Position numbers and translations under genes: made by a program. Shown here in pieces: positions 52,365 to 63,559 of a DNA stretch of 64,000 nucleotides; positions within the stretch are counted from its first letter, which is position 1, and the number at the start of each line of letters is the position of its first letter. The notes under the pieces were generated by a model that saw nothing but the letters and a program-made list of their open reading frames with translations, made no database searches and was not told the origin of the DNA. Source of the DNA: Casuarius casuarius (taxonomy: Eukaryota > Chordata > Aves > Casuariiformes > Casuariidae); contig PTFA01000024.1 in assembly GCA_003342895.1 (NCBI GenBank), forward strand, positions 6,384,580-6,448,579, read 5' to 3'.

Positions 52365-53370
52365 ATGGTGGCCCGCTCGCCCGCTCGGNNNNNNNNNNNN
52401 NNNNNNNNNNNNNNNNNNNNNNNNNNNNNNNNNNNNNNNNNNNNNNNNNNNNNNNNNNNNNNNNNNNNNNNNNNNNNNNNNNNNNNNNNNNNNNNNNNNN
52501 NNNNNNNNNNNNNNNNNNNNNNNNNNNNNNNNNNNNNNNNNNNNNNNNNNNNNNNNNNNNNNNNNNNNNNNNNNNNNNNNNNNNNNNNNNNNNNNNNNNN
52601 NNNNNNNNNNNNNNNNNNNNNNNNNNNNNNNNNNNNNNNNNNNNNNNNNNNNNNNNNNNNNNNNNNNNNNNNNNNNNNNNNNNNNNNNNNNNNNNNNNNN
52701 NNNNNNNNNNNNNNNNNNNNNNNNNNNNNNNNNNNNNNNNNNNNNNNNNNNNNNNNNNNNNNNNNNNNNNNNNNNNNNNNNNNNNNNNNNNNNNNNNNNN
52801 NNNNNNNNNNNNNNNNNNNNNNNNNNNNNNNNNNNNNNNNNNNNNNNNNNNNNNNNNNNNNNNNNNNNNNNNNNNNNNNNNNNNNNNNNNNNNNNNNNNN
52901 NNNNNNGCTGCGACTGGGACAGCCGCTGCAGCGTGGCGCTCAACCGCTACATGACCTACTGCGGGAAGCTCTTCAACGGGCTGCGCTGCACGCCCGAGTG
53001 CCGCGCCGTCATCGAGGACATGCTGGCCGTGCCCAAGGCCGTGCTGCTCAACGACTGCGTGTGCGACGGGCTGGAGCGGCCCATCTGCGAGTCGGTCAAG
53101 GAGAACATGGCCCGCCTCTGCTTCGGCGCTGACATGGGCAGCAACGGCGCCGGCAGCAGCGGCGGCTCGGACGGCGGCCTGGAGGAGTACTACGACGAGG
53201 ACTACGAGGAGGAGCCGAGCCAGAGGGGGAGGGACGAGCTGGAGGACAATACGGGCGCCGAGCCCGGCTTCCCCATGCAGACGGACAGCGCCGGCCGCGC
53301 CGCCGCCGCGCCCGCCCGCGCCGCCTGGGCGCTGCTGGCCTCCATCTTACTGCTGCTGCCGCGGCTCTAG
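52365..53370 (+). CDS. GAS1: GAS1, growth arrest-specific protein 1 (interrupted by assembly gap)
   Basis: GAS1 is a GPI-anchored cell-surface protein with two GDNF-receptor-alpha-like cysteine-rich domains. It acts with CDON and BOC as a Hedgehog co-receptor, and it was first described as a growth-arrest gene. Codons 1-8 read MVARSPAR; the MVA start matches mammalian GAS1 as I remember it, and the ATG has G at -3 and +4. After the N run, 153 residues remain. The second cysteine-rich domain shows nine cysteines, including the CDWDSRC, TYCGK, NDCVCDGLERPIC and ARLCFG segments, nearly identical to mammalian GAS1. An acidic YYDEDYEEE linker follows, then a hydrophobic WALLASILLLLP tail typical of a GPI signal, and TAG at 53368. 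The signal peptide and first domain fall in the gap. There is no intron, as expected. The start frame and downstream frame disagree across the gap, which I attribute to inexact gap size and not to a real frameshift. Confidence 0.96.
52389..52906. other. Assembly gap, 518 N
   Basis: An unresolved run lies inside the GAS1 coding region, in the most GC-rich part of the island. By comparison with the roughly 170 residues preceding CDRDSRC in human GAS1 (from memory), 518 bases is about the expected size. Its remainder modulo 3 is 2, while continuity from the ATG at 52365 to the downstream frame needs a remainder of 1. Confidence 0.99.
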
Positions 53371-53577
53371 CGATCCCGCCTCCTTCCCCTCCTCCCCCTC
53401 CGCCTTCGTCCCCCATTTGCTTCGGGGCTCCCCGTGGCCGGCGGCTCGCGGGGCTGCTGCTCGGCTTCTCCCTCGCACACACGCAGACGGGCCGAGACGC
53501 GAGGGGTCTGCGGCGGCGGGGGGCGCTGCCCGGGCGGCGGGCGGCTGGGCCTCAGAACCGAGCGGGGTTTAAACTCC

Positions 53578-53616
53578 CTGACCGTTAGTCCGCTGACCGT
53601 TAGTCCGGGCTAACGG
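53578..53616 (+). repeat. 15-base tandem duplication with hairpin
   Basis: CTGACCGTTAGTCCG is repeated exactly at 53578-53592 and 53593-53607. The second copy begins a hairpin: CCGTTAG (53597-53603), loop TCCGGG, CTAACGG (53610-53616). Because the first copy has the same arm, the 3' arm could pair with either copy. It lies about 210 bases after the GAS1 stop. Confidence 0.85.
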
Positions 53617-53769
53617 CCGTCCCTCCACGCGCCCCCCGCCCCCCCCAACATCTCCCTGAAGGTGGACGGTTTCTCCCTCTTTCTCTGTTGATCCCCACCA
53701 CGTCTGTCCGGACACGTTTTTCCGGCCTCATGCCTGTCCCTTCTCCAAGAGCATTTTGCTGGTGATGCC

Positions 53770-53789
53770 TTTTTTTTTTTTTTTTTTTT
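53770..53789. repeat. Poly(T) run of 20
   Basis: Twenty consecutive T residues in the inferred GAS1 3' UTR. This is a U-tract in the transcript and a likely length-variable homopolymer. Confidence 0.95.
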
Positions 53790-53886
53790 GGTTAATTTAG
53801 CTGGCTGTGGCCTGGCGAGCCAGCAGCCGTGGCGTTGGCGGGACCGAAAAAGATGGAGGGAGAGGTGCGGGACTGTGGGTTTTATT

Positions 53887-53906
53887 TTTGTTTGTTTGTT
53901 TGTTTG
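53887..53906. repeat. (TTTG)5 microsatellite
   Basis: Five perfect TTTG units in the inferred GAS1 3' UTR. The transcript would carry a U-rich stretch with regularly spaced G. Confidence 0.95.
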
Positions 53907-54626
53907 TCCTTAGTGTGCACTATGCAATTTCTTCCACCCTGGCTTCTTGTTAGCAGCAAGCAGATGAGCTTAAAAGAGAGACTGCTAGCGAAGCTACTGT
54001 AGGTTCCTTACCACCACCAGCCCCAAAAGAAAACAGAAGTAATGATATGCTAATAGTTGGGTTTTAGCATTTGACATGAAGGTTAGAAAGAGGTGAGCTA
54101 TCCAAACTTGCTGCCAAAACTGTTGCCATACCGGTTAGTTAACAACTTGATTATCATTCATCAAGTATCACAATTCATGGTACAGTGATGCCCCAAAGAG
54201 GCTTATACTGCATCTGCCTTTAATTAAATTTAAGAATATAACAGTTTGAATGAATTTGGTGGTTAACAGCACTCCCTCTTGCACACACATCTTCCCTGTA
54301 ACAAAAGCTTGCCAGCAAAAGTCTCTTTCTCTTTAACCTAACGACAAAAAATGCTGATTTTTTTCAGAGTTGTTGGCTATACTGAACAATGCAACTTTTG
54401 TTTTAAAGGAGCTCTGCACTGCCATCTTTGAAAGACACTTTTAAACTCAAGAACATGTATGTACAAATATCCTGAAAAGTTATATTGCCTCTCCTCATAT
54501 CAGGGTGCTGACCTCTGGTAAATCTTATATAAAAATGTATTTAAGACTGGGATTTGTTACCAGTTGCTCTTCTTTGTATATAGAATTTTATAAATTGTAT
54601 GCTTTGGGAATAATTTATTTAAAAAA

Positions 54627-54632
54627 AATAAA
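54627..54632 (+). terminator. Canonical poly(A) signal AATAAA, candidate
   Basis: AATAAA sits in an A-rich run 1.26 kb after the GAS1 stop codon, a distance consistent with the 3' UTR length of mammalian GAS1 as remembered. Cleavage would fall near 54645-54660. T-rich sequence follows at about 54675. Confidence 0.55.
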
Positions 54633-54937
54633 AAGTTTTAAATCCACATCCTATTTGCCAGATAATTGCATTTGCTATTCTTTTCTGGAAAGGTACAGAT
54701 TTCATTTTATGTTTAAAGGGATACCAGCAGCAAAGAAGTATTCTCTAGAACATCAAATGTACAGTGTATTTTATAGATTTGAAGTTAACTTTCTTATTTG
54801 GAGAGACTTTATGAACGTTGTAGAATTGTATAAATGCATTTCCGAGCTGCCTTAAACCTTGTATTTTTATAGAAGGCATAAAAAAGGCCTATGTTTTAAA
54901 TATCTATGGCTTTGTGTATTTTTTAAACGTGTAAATT

Positions 54938-54943
54938 AGTAAA
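54938..54943 (+). terminator. Variant poly(A) signal AGTAAA, candidate
   Basis: AGTAAA is followed within 20-40 bases by the GT-rich stretch around ATGGATGTGGCAAAGTTGTT, a reasonable downstream element. It could serve as a distal alternative site for GAS1. Confidence 0.3.
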
Positions 54944-55805
54944 GAAAGAGCTTTAAATAATGGATGTGGCAAAGTTGTTTTCCAGGGACACTTGAACTCT
55001 CAGCACCCGAGGTTGGAGGAAGGGGGGAAGTGAACCACAAAAAAAACAAAAAACAATCAACAAACACAAATCTCTGTCTGCCTGTAATACTTTACATAGA
55101 TGTAAATTACTGCTATTCTTACTTTAACGAATAATTACATGCAAGAAGTAAATACAGCTTTGAAAGTACTACTTTAAAAGAGTGGTTGATTTTATAATGC
55201 GTTGGCATGGTAACATGCCAGTGCCAGAAGAGTGTAAAACAATTCAAAGACACTGCCTCTATATGTATGTAGAATTTATCAGTGCACCGTGCTTTCTTCA
55301 TGAAGTGGAGGCATGTTGCTCTCACTGACACTGAGAAATGCTCCCGGGCACGCAAACAAGTAAATGGTGAGAAATACATGCGTACAGGCAGCAAATGTTT
55401 CAAACAAGTCTTCTTGCGGGCTGTGGTGCATGCTTCAAGTGGTTTGCAACAAAATGCATGAAAGTTTGCCATTCAGCCTGCTTTTTCCCACAATGAAGAA
55501 TGCAAAAGTAAACAAACTGGGGTGATCAGCAATTACCGGATCTTGCAATATTGTTCTTAGGAGTTGCTTTGCATCGTGCTGAAGGCTGGTTTGCTGCCAG
55601 AGCTACTGATCTACACTCAAACGCCCTTAGATAAATAATTACACTCTTAAGCTGTGTCGAGTGCTGATACACTTGACCTTGTAAATAGAAATGTTTGCAG
55701 TAGGAATAAACTCCAGCATTGGAAAATCTTTTAAACATTAACACAAAAGAGAGAGCTCAGTCCTCTGGGGATTTGAGTTTGGACTGTGTCAAGCTAGGCA
55801 CTCAC

Positions 55806-55837
55806 AAAAAAAAAAAAAGGAAAAAAGGAAAAAAAGG
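55806..55837. repeat. A-rich low-complexity run (A and GG)
   Basis: A 13-base A run is followed by two blocks of six or seven A separated by GG pairs. It is simple sequence of no evident function. Confidence 0.85.
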
Positions 55838-56720
55838 TTTATTTATCTTTTATTCATGCTGTTTATTTAAAGCTTTTCATTTTAAACGCCTTGATTGCAA
55901 GGCAAGTCAGAAGTTTAAAAGCTACCACAAATAAACTTTGACTGAGGGGGCGACAGATTAGCAAGATAGTTAGTGCCTTTTTCATTTTACCAGATCTTGA
56001 CAGAGGGCAAATCCACATCTGTCTGTTGTATAAATCAACAAAATTAGAAATCCCTGCTTCTGGGATTAGTTATTTCAGTGACAGATTATTTTATTATTTC
56101 TTTAGGGTGTGAATGTGATTAGGTTGCCCAGAGATAGACATATACGGACGTGCGTGCACACACATAAACCAACCCCCAAATAGTTGTGATACCAAACAAG
56201 TGTATGAGTATGGTGTGTGGCTATGATCTTAAGTTCGTTTTTAAAGTCATCTGAACGGTTGAGTAAGCTTATTGTTAAAACAAAGCTGAAAACGTTGTTT
56301 CTTTAGGAAGAGAACAAAGAGTAGTAGGGTGAGACTTGTAAATGGAATCAGCTTTCTTTACAAAATGCTGAGTTTGCAATTGTTTAGGGATGATCTTAAA
56401 TATTTTCTCCAGTTCCTTGGCAGATGCTCTGAAACATATTTTCAGTTTGTCAACATTTCGTGCCCATGAAGACTACTTTAACTCATTTTTGATGAAAAAT
56501 TAAGTCCCAGTAAAAAGCCTCTGTTTTTCCTCAGCAAGGAGTAAAGACATTAGCACTAGAAAAGGACTGATAATTAACTGCTACAATAAACTCAAGACTT
56601 GATTTTACAGGCTCCTGTCAAAAGCATCTGCCTGGAATAAATCAACACTGAGCACCACTGGGGAGAGAGGACTCATCTTTATGCTTCCTTCCCCACAGAA
56701 AGTGGATCATTTTAATTTAA

Positions 56721-56768
56721 ATAATTGTACAATAAACACAGCTAATAATTGTACAATAAATACAGCTG
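56721..56768. repeat. 24-base tandem duplication, two copies
   Basis: A 24-base unit starting ATAATTGTACAATAAA occurs at 56721-56744 and 56745-56768, with two differences. Each copy carries ATTGTACAAT, a 10-base palindrome, and an AATAAA hexamer. It is most simply a slippage duplication. Confidence 0.9.
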
Positions 56769-59289
56769 AACTAATTCTGTCCTATGAGCACCTCCTCGCA
56801 GAGAGATAACTTTGTGGAATTAGCCGTGTTGTCAGAGTAAGCACAATTTCCAGGAGGAATGGCCGTGCCTATTGGTGTGTGTCCCAGCCTACAGAGGCTG
56901 TGCAGATGTTGGTGTCCATCAAATTTATATTTCTCTTGCTTGATTTTGAGACGAATGGAAATTCTCAAAATGTCAAGGGATGTAGTAAGGACAGCTTTAA
57001 ACAAGGAAAAGGCTTCACATTCCCTGACAGAGGAGATTTTCCACAGGAAAGGAAGTTCTCATTTTTGAAAGTGCTCTTTGCCAAGGTCCTGTCCAGACAA
57101 TCTCTTCCGGGGGGAGAAGGAACCCTCTACCATTTCATGTAAAATAATCCAGTAGGATCTGTTCCCTTTTTATTCCCAGTTACCAGGTTTGAATTCTTGG
57201 TGACAGTTTATTTGTCTTTGGAGGCACTTCAGTGACAAATGTTTAAGGGAGTGTGGGACAATGGTGGAGAACAAGGAGGCAGTTCATTGAACTGACAGTG
57301 ACCATACAGTAAATAGAGGGAGATTCAAGCTTCACTGATCACCCAAGCGCACAGCAAAGCTTTTGTATGCAATCACAATGGACATAACATAAGGTCTCTG
57401 TTTATTTTTAACAATATACACCAATGTATACAGGCAGGCATACATAACTTTCAAAATAAATATGAAATGAAGCCTTGCAAGGAGGGAAAGGAAAGGTCTG
57501 GTTTGGCCAAGTCGTTTATGGTCACACAGAAAAGTCTGATGGATTTTAGTTAGAGTCTCCTCTCAACTCCTTGTAAGAGCTGTTAGGGTACTGGACCTCT
57601 TACTCTCAGCAGGCGTGTGTAATGAAAATGTATGGTATGGGTGCAAAGGTGACTACAGACAACTTTGCATGGACAGAACAAGAAATCCCATCTCAGTGTA
57701 AGGCAAAACCATTCAGTATTACATGATTACTTGCTTTTTTGTTTGTTTTGCTTTGAGTACACTGGAGGGAGATGGGAGGAATTCCAAAATAGCCAAGGTG
57801 CACATATAAAAAGTGGTGGGACACAAAATCATCATCAGCTGAGTCATGGAAAGTGCTACTTGGCTGACTTAGCTGCATTGCATCTTCAATGCCATTAAAA
57901 CAAATTCAGACCAGTCAATGGATACTGTTCCTGTCCCCAGTAATAACATCACAGAATGCCACACTGCCCATGATAACATACCCATTGCAAACTCTCAAGA
58001 AAAGTAGGCAGGCTTGCAGCACAACACGATTTTAAAAGGGATAGCAAAGCTTCTGTGTGAGATTTCGAGTCTGTGATGCAGATTTGTAAGCAGTAAAGTC
58101 GAAAGTTACTGTATTTTACTTGAGGCTGTGGTAGACAGTTGAAAAGGCTCACATTGACTGTCTGAATGACATAAGTAATGCGCTATTAGCATAAATACTT
58201 TCTAAGACATCCATTTAATCAATTTCTTAAATAACAGAATGATCTACTACAAAATAGTGGACTGTATACACTATATTTTGGCACAAAGATGGTCATTCTC
58301 CCACTAGTAACCAGGGGCTCTAAATAAATGATTTCAACAATGTTTTATTAAAGGAGGACAAGAGCCCTCGAGCTGCATTAATCGGGGAGAAGTCGAGTGG
58401 CACTTTTGTTATGGAAATGTTAAACACATAATAGTTCAGGCAAACAATGTGGAGCCACTTCATTCTCTCAGCCATGCTGACACCTCTTAAAGAGGAACTG
58501 CAGGGAAGGATGTGGGAAAGATTTGCTTTCTGAGGAAGCTTTCAGCTAATATTTTGGATATTTACCTCCAAAACTCAGGCAGTGCAAATGTAACCGAAAG
58601 GCATAAAAATAAAACAAGAAAGAGGGATGATTTATGTAGCTACTCCTAGTGATAAGCATTTGGTGTCCAAAATCAAATAAAGATACTCATTGACAAAACA
58701 GTTTATTAAAGGTCTTTTCATTAATTTATTATGAGCCCAGTGGATATTATTGTACAGAGTGAATGTGCATAAAGAGAGATTTTTGAAAACAAATGGTGAC
58801 ATAGTACTAACGTTATACCTCCGATATACTTCAGGGAGAGAGAAGCAAGATCCTAGAGTAAGGAAACAGATGAACATAGGTTTAGTAAAACAGGACAGAA
58901 ATTAAAGGTTGGGGTGTAGGTAATCCAGAAATATGTTAATAAAGTGGTACAGGAAAAATGATATTGCTGTGTAGAGAGAGAGATACAGTTTCAAAGGTGG
59001 TGTTTTGAAGAGGCTGGAGGAAGGAAAGGTGAGGAAATAGGATGACCCTTGTGTAGAGAAGGTTTGGAGAATGAAGAAATAGTGGACTTGCTTATAAGGA
59101 GAAAGAAGCTATAGAAGTCATCAAGAAGTTAGTTGACACACAGATGGAAAATAACAGAAGGAAAAAAAAATCAAGGTAACAGGCCCTGATAATGTCAGCA
59201 GGGCCAAAAAGGAAGAGGAATTTGGAAATAAGATGAGTATTCAGCTTTGGAGAGAAGGATTTTTCTTTCCCTCTCTCCAGAAGCTCAAG

Positions 59290-59815
59290 TAGGAAGTTAT
59301 CATCCCCCTGTAGTTGGTGTTTGTGAGGGTGCACCTGGAAAACTGTGTCCAGGTTGGAGACCATCTCCCCATCCCCAAGTTCAAGAAGGATATTGCTGAA
59401 GAAGGTGGAAGGCTGCCAAGATGGTCTGGGGCCTAGAGCTTGTGACCTGCAAGGAGAGGATGGGAGCTGAGCTGTCAGAAAAGAAACTACCAGTAATCTA
59501 ACAGCAACCTACAGCTACTGAAAGGGGCATTGCAAAGACTACAGGTCCAAACAGTTCTTGGTACGGGTAGATGGTACAACAAGGGGAAGCAGGAACAAAC
59601 TGCAGCTGGGAGGTTCAGACTGGGCATTAGGAAAACTTCATTAGGATGGGTAGTGCAGCAGTGGGATGGATTGCCAGGAGAAACTGGAATGCCCATCTTT
59701 AGAGGTTTTCAGACTTAGCTAGACATGGCCAGAGCTGGCTTGACCTTGTGTTGGCTGTAGTCCAGCTTCTAGTAGAAAGTCCCTTCCAAACAACTTGCTA
59801 TAGTTCTGTGATGTT
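59290..59815 (+). mobile_element. CR1 LINE fragment, 3' end
   Basis: The fragment follows avian CR1 in order: GTGAGGGTGCACCTGG and AACTGTGTCCAGG (about 59324-59353), the CAAGAAGGATATTG segment (59382), GGGGCCTAGAGCTTGTGA (about 59429), AACAAGGGGAAG (59577), GGGCATTAGGAAAACTTC (59622), GATTGCCAGGAGAAACTGG (about 59669), AGAGGTTTTCAGAC (59701) and the terminal AGTCCCTTCC...GTTCTGTGATG (to 59812), which is the 8-base-repeat type end of CR1. Indels and stops disrupt the reverse-transcriptase C-terminal frame. It is 5'-truncated and inactive, but less diverged than the copies at 8.6 and 15.8 kb. Confidence 0.88.
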
Positions 59816-59819
59816 AATA

Positions 59820-62800
59820 TGGGGAGGGCAGTGGAAAATCCAAGATGCCTTTTGACTAGACCTAGATCAGGCAGAGGAACAGATACGGTGTACTGCGATG
59901 GAGATACGGGGGCTGCAGCACTGGGGACAAGACGAGGTTGCTACTCTCCACAGGGGCAGAGAGAGTGGAAAACAGTTGGAAGGGGTCAATGAAAGTTTAG
60001 GAAGAGGCTGGAGACCAACATATACCATTTACTCCAGGACTTGGAGACAAGAGGGAGAAAGGAACTGTAATAGAATGGAAATATGGAAAGGTAAGGGAAT
60101 GTAAGGAGGAAAAGGAAAGTGTCTGTCTGATGGTAACATGAATTAAAAAATGGGCGGTTTGACTGGAATGGGGAAGGACAGTGCTAGGAAGAGAATTTGG
60201 AGGAAACTGAAAGTGCAGAAGAGACCTCCCTTCCCTTTCTGTGAGAAATAGTTGTTTATAAACATGTCTTTGACACTCATCACCACAGTATCTTGGTGAC
60301 TCAAAACAATAGAAATACAAGGAAACTGGGCCTTCACCTGTACATGCTGACAGAGTCTGTATTTTTAACATATCACCATCTGAGAGATTACAGTATTCTG
60401 TATAGTCACAAAACACACATCATCATGGAAATAAACATAGCTTGCTAGATGTCCTCACTTAACACAAAAATCAAGCCACACCTGCTTATAATGTCTTGTA
60501 CTAAAATAATTCAGCCACCTACTACTTTTATGGTGTGAGTATATATTTGGCTTAGGCTAGTTTTCCTTGTTTAAACATGTAAGACGTTAAATGGCTTAAA
60601 CAGAACAAATACAGGCACTGCAGTTTTCTGTAATCTACTGGCAATGGCACTAAGCCTTCTTCTAACTGAAATAATAGCAGTGAAGTGCTATTGTAGACAT
60701 GATCTTTGTATTTTTAGCATGATGGCACGTAGATCTGTGAACTTCTGTATCAATATTCCTACCTATCTTCTGAAATACTGTTGCATTCCAGCACAGGAGA
60801 GTGTAATTATAAAATGGTTATGAGACTATTTGTGGAAAAGAATGTATGATCACAATAGTTACTGGGTAGTAACAGTCTCCCTGTTACCTCTTTTCGGGAG
60901 TTATGGTGTCATTCTAAACTTGTTAAAACATTTTGGGCAGCATGTAGAAGTGGACTATATCAGAAGGTAAAGCAGGAGTCCATAGAAACTTTTGTGTGAT
61001 CTTACCTTCTTATGCATATTAGTGTATTAATGAGTATATTGTATGCTTGCATATCAGTATTAAGATAAAGGAGACGGGAAAATCAAATACAGACCAATGT
61101 GTCTTGGTCTATGCCTCTCAGGAACTGAGGCCATGGACGAGTATGAATTATAGGAGTGTGTATTATATAAAAAGGACTGAAAGAACATTCATGACAAATA
61201 CCTTGTCCAAAACATCTAAACTTTTTATGACATAGCATTTTGTTTACATAGGACTAAATCGTTGACTCTTGCTAGAGGTAGTAGGAGTTTACAATAGGGT
61301 AAGTGATGTCATTATTTGGCCTATGACTTTATTTCCATTCTTAGAGTGAAATATTACTCACTGTAATAGATGGTGTTTGAGAAGACAATTGAGAAGAGGT
61401 TATGTGAATCAACAGGCTTTAGGTCAAAAAGTAACCCTTGGGATTAGCCTAGTGTAGCTTAGACAGTTGGCCAAGAACCAACTGAGGTATGTAAACCTAT
61501 GCGCCTGAATGCTTTGAGGAAGGAGTGTTAATATGCAAATACTATTGCTGTAATGGAGAGGACATCTTTGGAAAAGAAGCTGATAAGAAAGACAGGGAAA
61601 TCTGAGAAATTGTGAAACCTTTTCCCTTTTGGGCTGTATAAACCTTGTGTGGTTTCATGTCTGACAATTTTAGACTAAATTTCAGAACATACTGACTGCG
61701 TGTAGAGTCTAAATATAACTCCCTTTCATTATATTCAGAAATAATTATGACTGTTTTCAGAGCTCATTGGGAATATTGTGGTCAGAATATTGTCTGGTTT
61801 GCCTAGACATTTGTGTAATAAGAGAGGAAAAGAGCAGTATCAACCGAGTGCCTCCTCTGCATAAGGAAGTGTCCCATCCTATGAGCTCTGTCTACGAGCC
61901 AGCTGAAGCTTGCCTTTTTCAAAAATTCACTGGAGCAAAGTTTGTTTTCTCAAAGTGCTTCTGAAGGGAAAATTTGCTGACTTTATCAGCACAAAGGAAA
62001 GCATGGTGCGGCAGTGCTCTCAGGCCAGATTTTAAGCCTGGGGAGGCCTCAGCTCTCTGCGGTGCAAATCGAGGCAGACAGTTGCATTGTGGGACCTGCA
62101 GCTCAGACTCATCAGATTTTGTGGCCTTCAGGAGAGCTGAGACAGAAACTACAAAAGCTCTGTTTGCCTCTAATCCAGGGCCTGATTCGACCCAAGCCCT
62201 ACTCTCGGAGTAAGGTAAAAAACCTGCTTTAAATTACACCTGCTTGCAGCCGTCTCCTGGGATGCTGTGTTGGCTGGGGAGTAGCTGGTTGGAAATGTGC
62301 TCCAGCCTTAATCCCTTTTACCCCCGCTGTCCTTCTGTGTGAGAAGATTAAGACAGGGTGCAGAAAGCTGGTTAAACCATCTCAGCTCTGTCTGAAGAGC
62401 TTTCTACGCTGGGGCAGTTTTAACTCTCATGTCTGCTGTCAAAATGGGCTGGGACCCAGTTCATAGTCTTCTGTTGGCAGGGTTTCCATTAAAAAAAAAT
62501 GGGAATAGCTGTAGTAAATCAGATGCAGCCTTTGGCTTCTGAAACGATACAAATATGACCTTGACTCATTGTGGCCTGTAGGAATCCTTTCTTTAACTTC
62601 GGTTTGTCTGGACTGATTTTGTGATCCTTTATGGCAAAGCTTTATGGCAAAAACGGTTCTGCAGGAAAATACAGCTACTTTATATTTTGAATTTTCTTTT
62701 TTGGGGAGAAGTAGTGTGAGGAAGAGAAAAAACAAATTCCTTTTTTTTTGCCTGAGCATTTGGAATACAGTTGCCTAAAATTAGGAAAGCATTATGGTAA

Positions 62801-63555
62801 ACCTTTTTGTCATCATCCTTTGATTCTTAATGATGATAACAAGCTAAATGAAAACGAAATTTGTTTTGGAAATGTTTCCCTAACTATTTATAAGCATTTT
62901 AATATTTGAGTTATCAGGAGCACATAAATACCAACAAAATTGCAATGAATGTGTCAAGACTGTAGGTCAGAAAAAAAGTAATGAAAATGAAAGTGCTATT
63001 TCCTGCAAATGTTACAATATAAATTGTTTACCTTTGGAGATAACAGATAAGTAGCAATCTCGTGTATTGAGGAGAAAAATGTTATTTCAGATTTAGTATA
63101 CTAAAAACATAAACCCTAAGAAGGGGATGTGATTTCAAAACTGATTTAATCTTTAACACACTAGCAGTTTTATTACATAATGCATTTTAGTGCATTTTAC
63201 TTTTCCGAAATTCCTCGAGTAACTCTGAGGATATACATATTTTAAAAGAAAATAATTTAATGTCACACCAAGGCTGGTGCTTTAAACATAAAAATCTTCA
63301 GGAAATCCTGTTCTAGATGACTGATTTTTTTTTTTAAGTAACTACCTATATTTAACTATAGCTAAGTGCTTAGTGTGAAAAAAAAAGTGATAAACAGTAT
63401 AATATACCAGCCAGGCTTGCTTTCTCCTCAGATTTCTATTCTTCCATTGGTTTCAGATTTGCTTAAGAAAAAGAATGTGAAAGACACGGTTTCAGAAACA
63501 CACTGCCACTTTAAGAGGATACAACATGCCTATTAATAATTGTATTACTCCTCTA
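59820..63555. other. Intergenic, no gene recognised
   Basis: AT-rich non-coding sequence with short random open frames. A slightly GC-richer patch lies at 61970-62460. No recognisable exon, RNA gene or repeat beyond short homopolymers. Confidence 0.6.
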
Positions 63556-63559
63556 TTAT

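Larger units (their letters stand above)
51085..53640. promoter_or_regulatory. CpG island spanning GAS1 promoter and coding exon
   Basis: CpG density rises sharply at about 51090, where GCCGCGG and CGCCGCCGC blocks appear. It stays high through the leader, the coding region and the start of the 3' UTR, then drops near 53640. The N gap lies within it. An island covering the whole single coding exon is usual for vertebrate GAS1 and for developmental genes under Polycomb control. The extreme GC content also explains why the assembly failed here. Confidence 0.9.
53371..54945 (+). other. GAS1: GAS1 3' UTR (inferred)
   Basis: After the stop codon the sequence stays GC-rich to about 53640, then becomes AT-rich, as in other vertebrate GAS1 transcripts, which have a 3' UTR of well over 1 kb. 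It holds a 15-base tandem duplication with a hairpin (53578-53616), a T run of 20 (53770-53789), a TTTG tetranucleotide run (53887-53906) and several ATTTA-type AU-rich motifs around 54600-54630. The end is uncertain: AATAAA at 54627 or the AGTAAA variant at 54938 could define it. Confidence 0.6.
54990..59285. other. Intergenic downstream of GAS1
   Basis: AT-rich non-coding DNA. It holds a small hairpin (55203-55220), an A/G-rich simple run (55806-55837) and a tandem duplication (56721-56768). No exon, RNA gene or further mobile element was recognised, and open frames are short and random. Confidence 0.65.

Noticed and set aside
52120..52388. Extended N-terminus for GAS1 in the frame of the downstream region
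   Set aside because: The peptide is arginine/serine/glycine-rich with no signal peptide and no resemblance to GAS1. The apparent frame continuity depends on an inexact N length. The MVA start at 52365 fits better.
51909..52943. Long minus-strand open frame through the GAS1 region
   Set aside because: It is open mostly because N is translated as unknown, and because GC-rich sequence has few stops. The + strand carries the conserved GAS1 protein.
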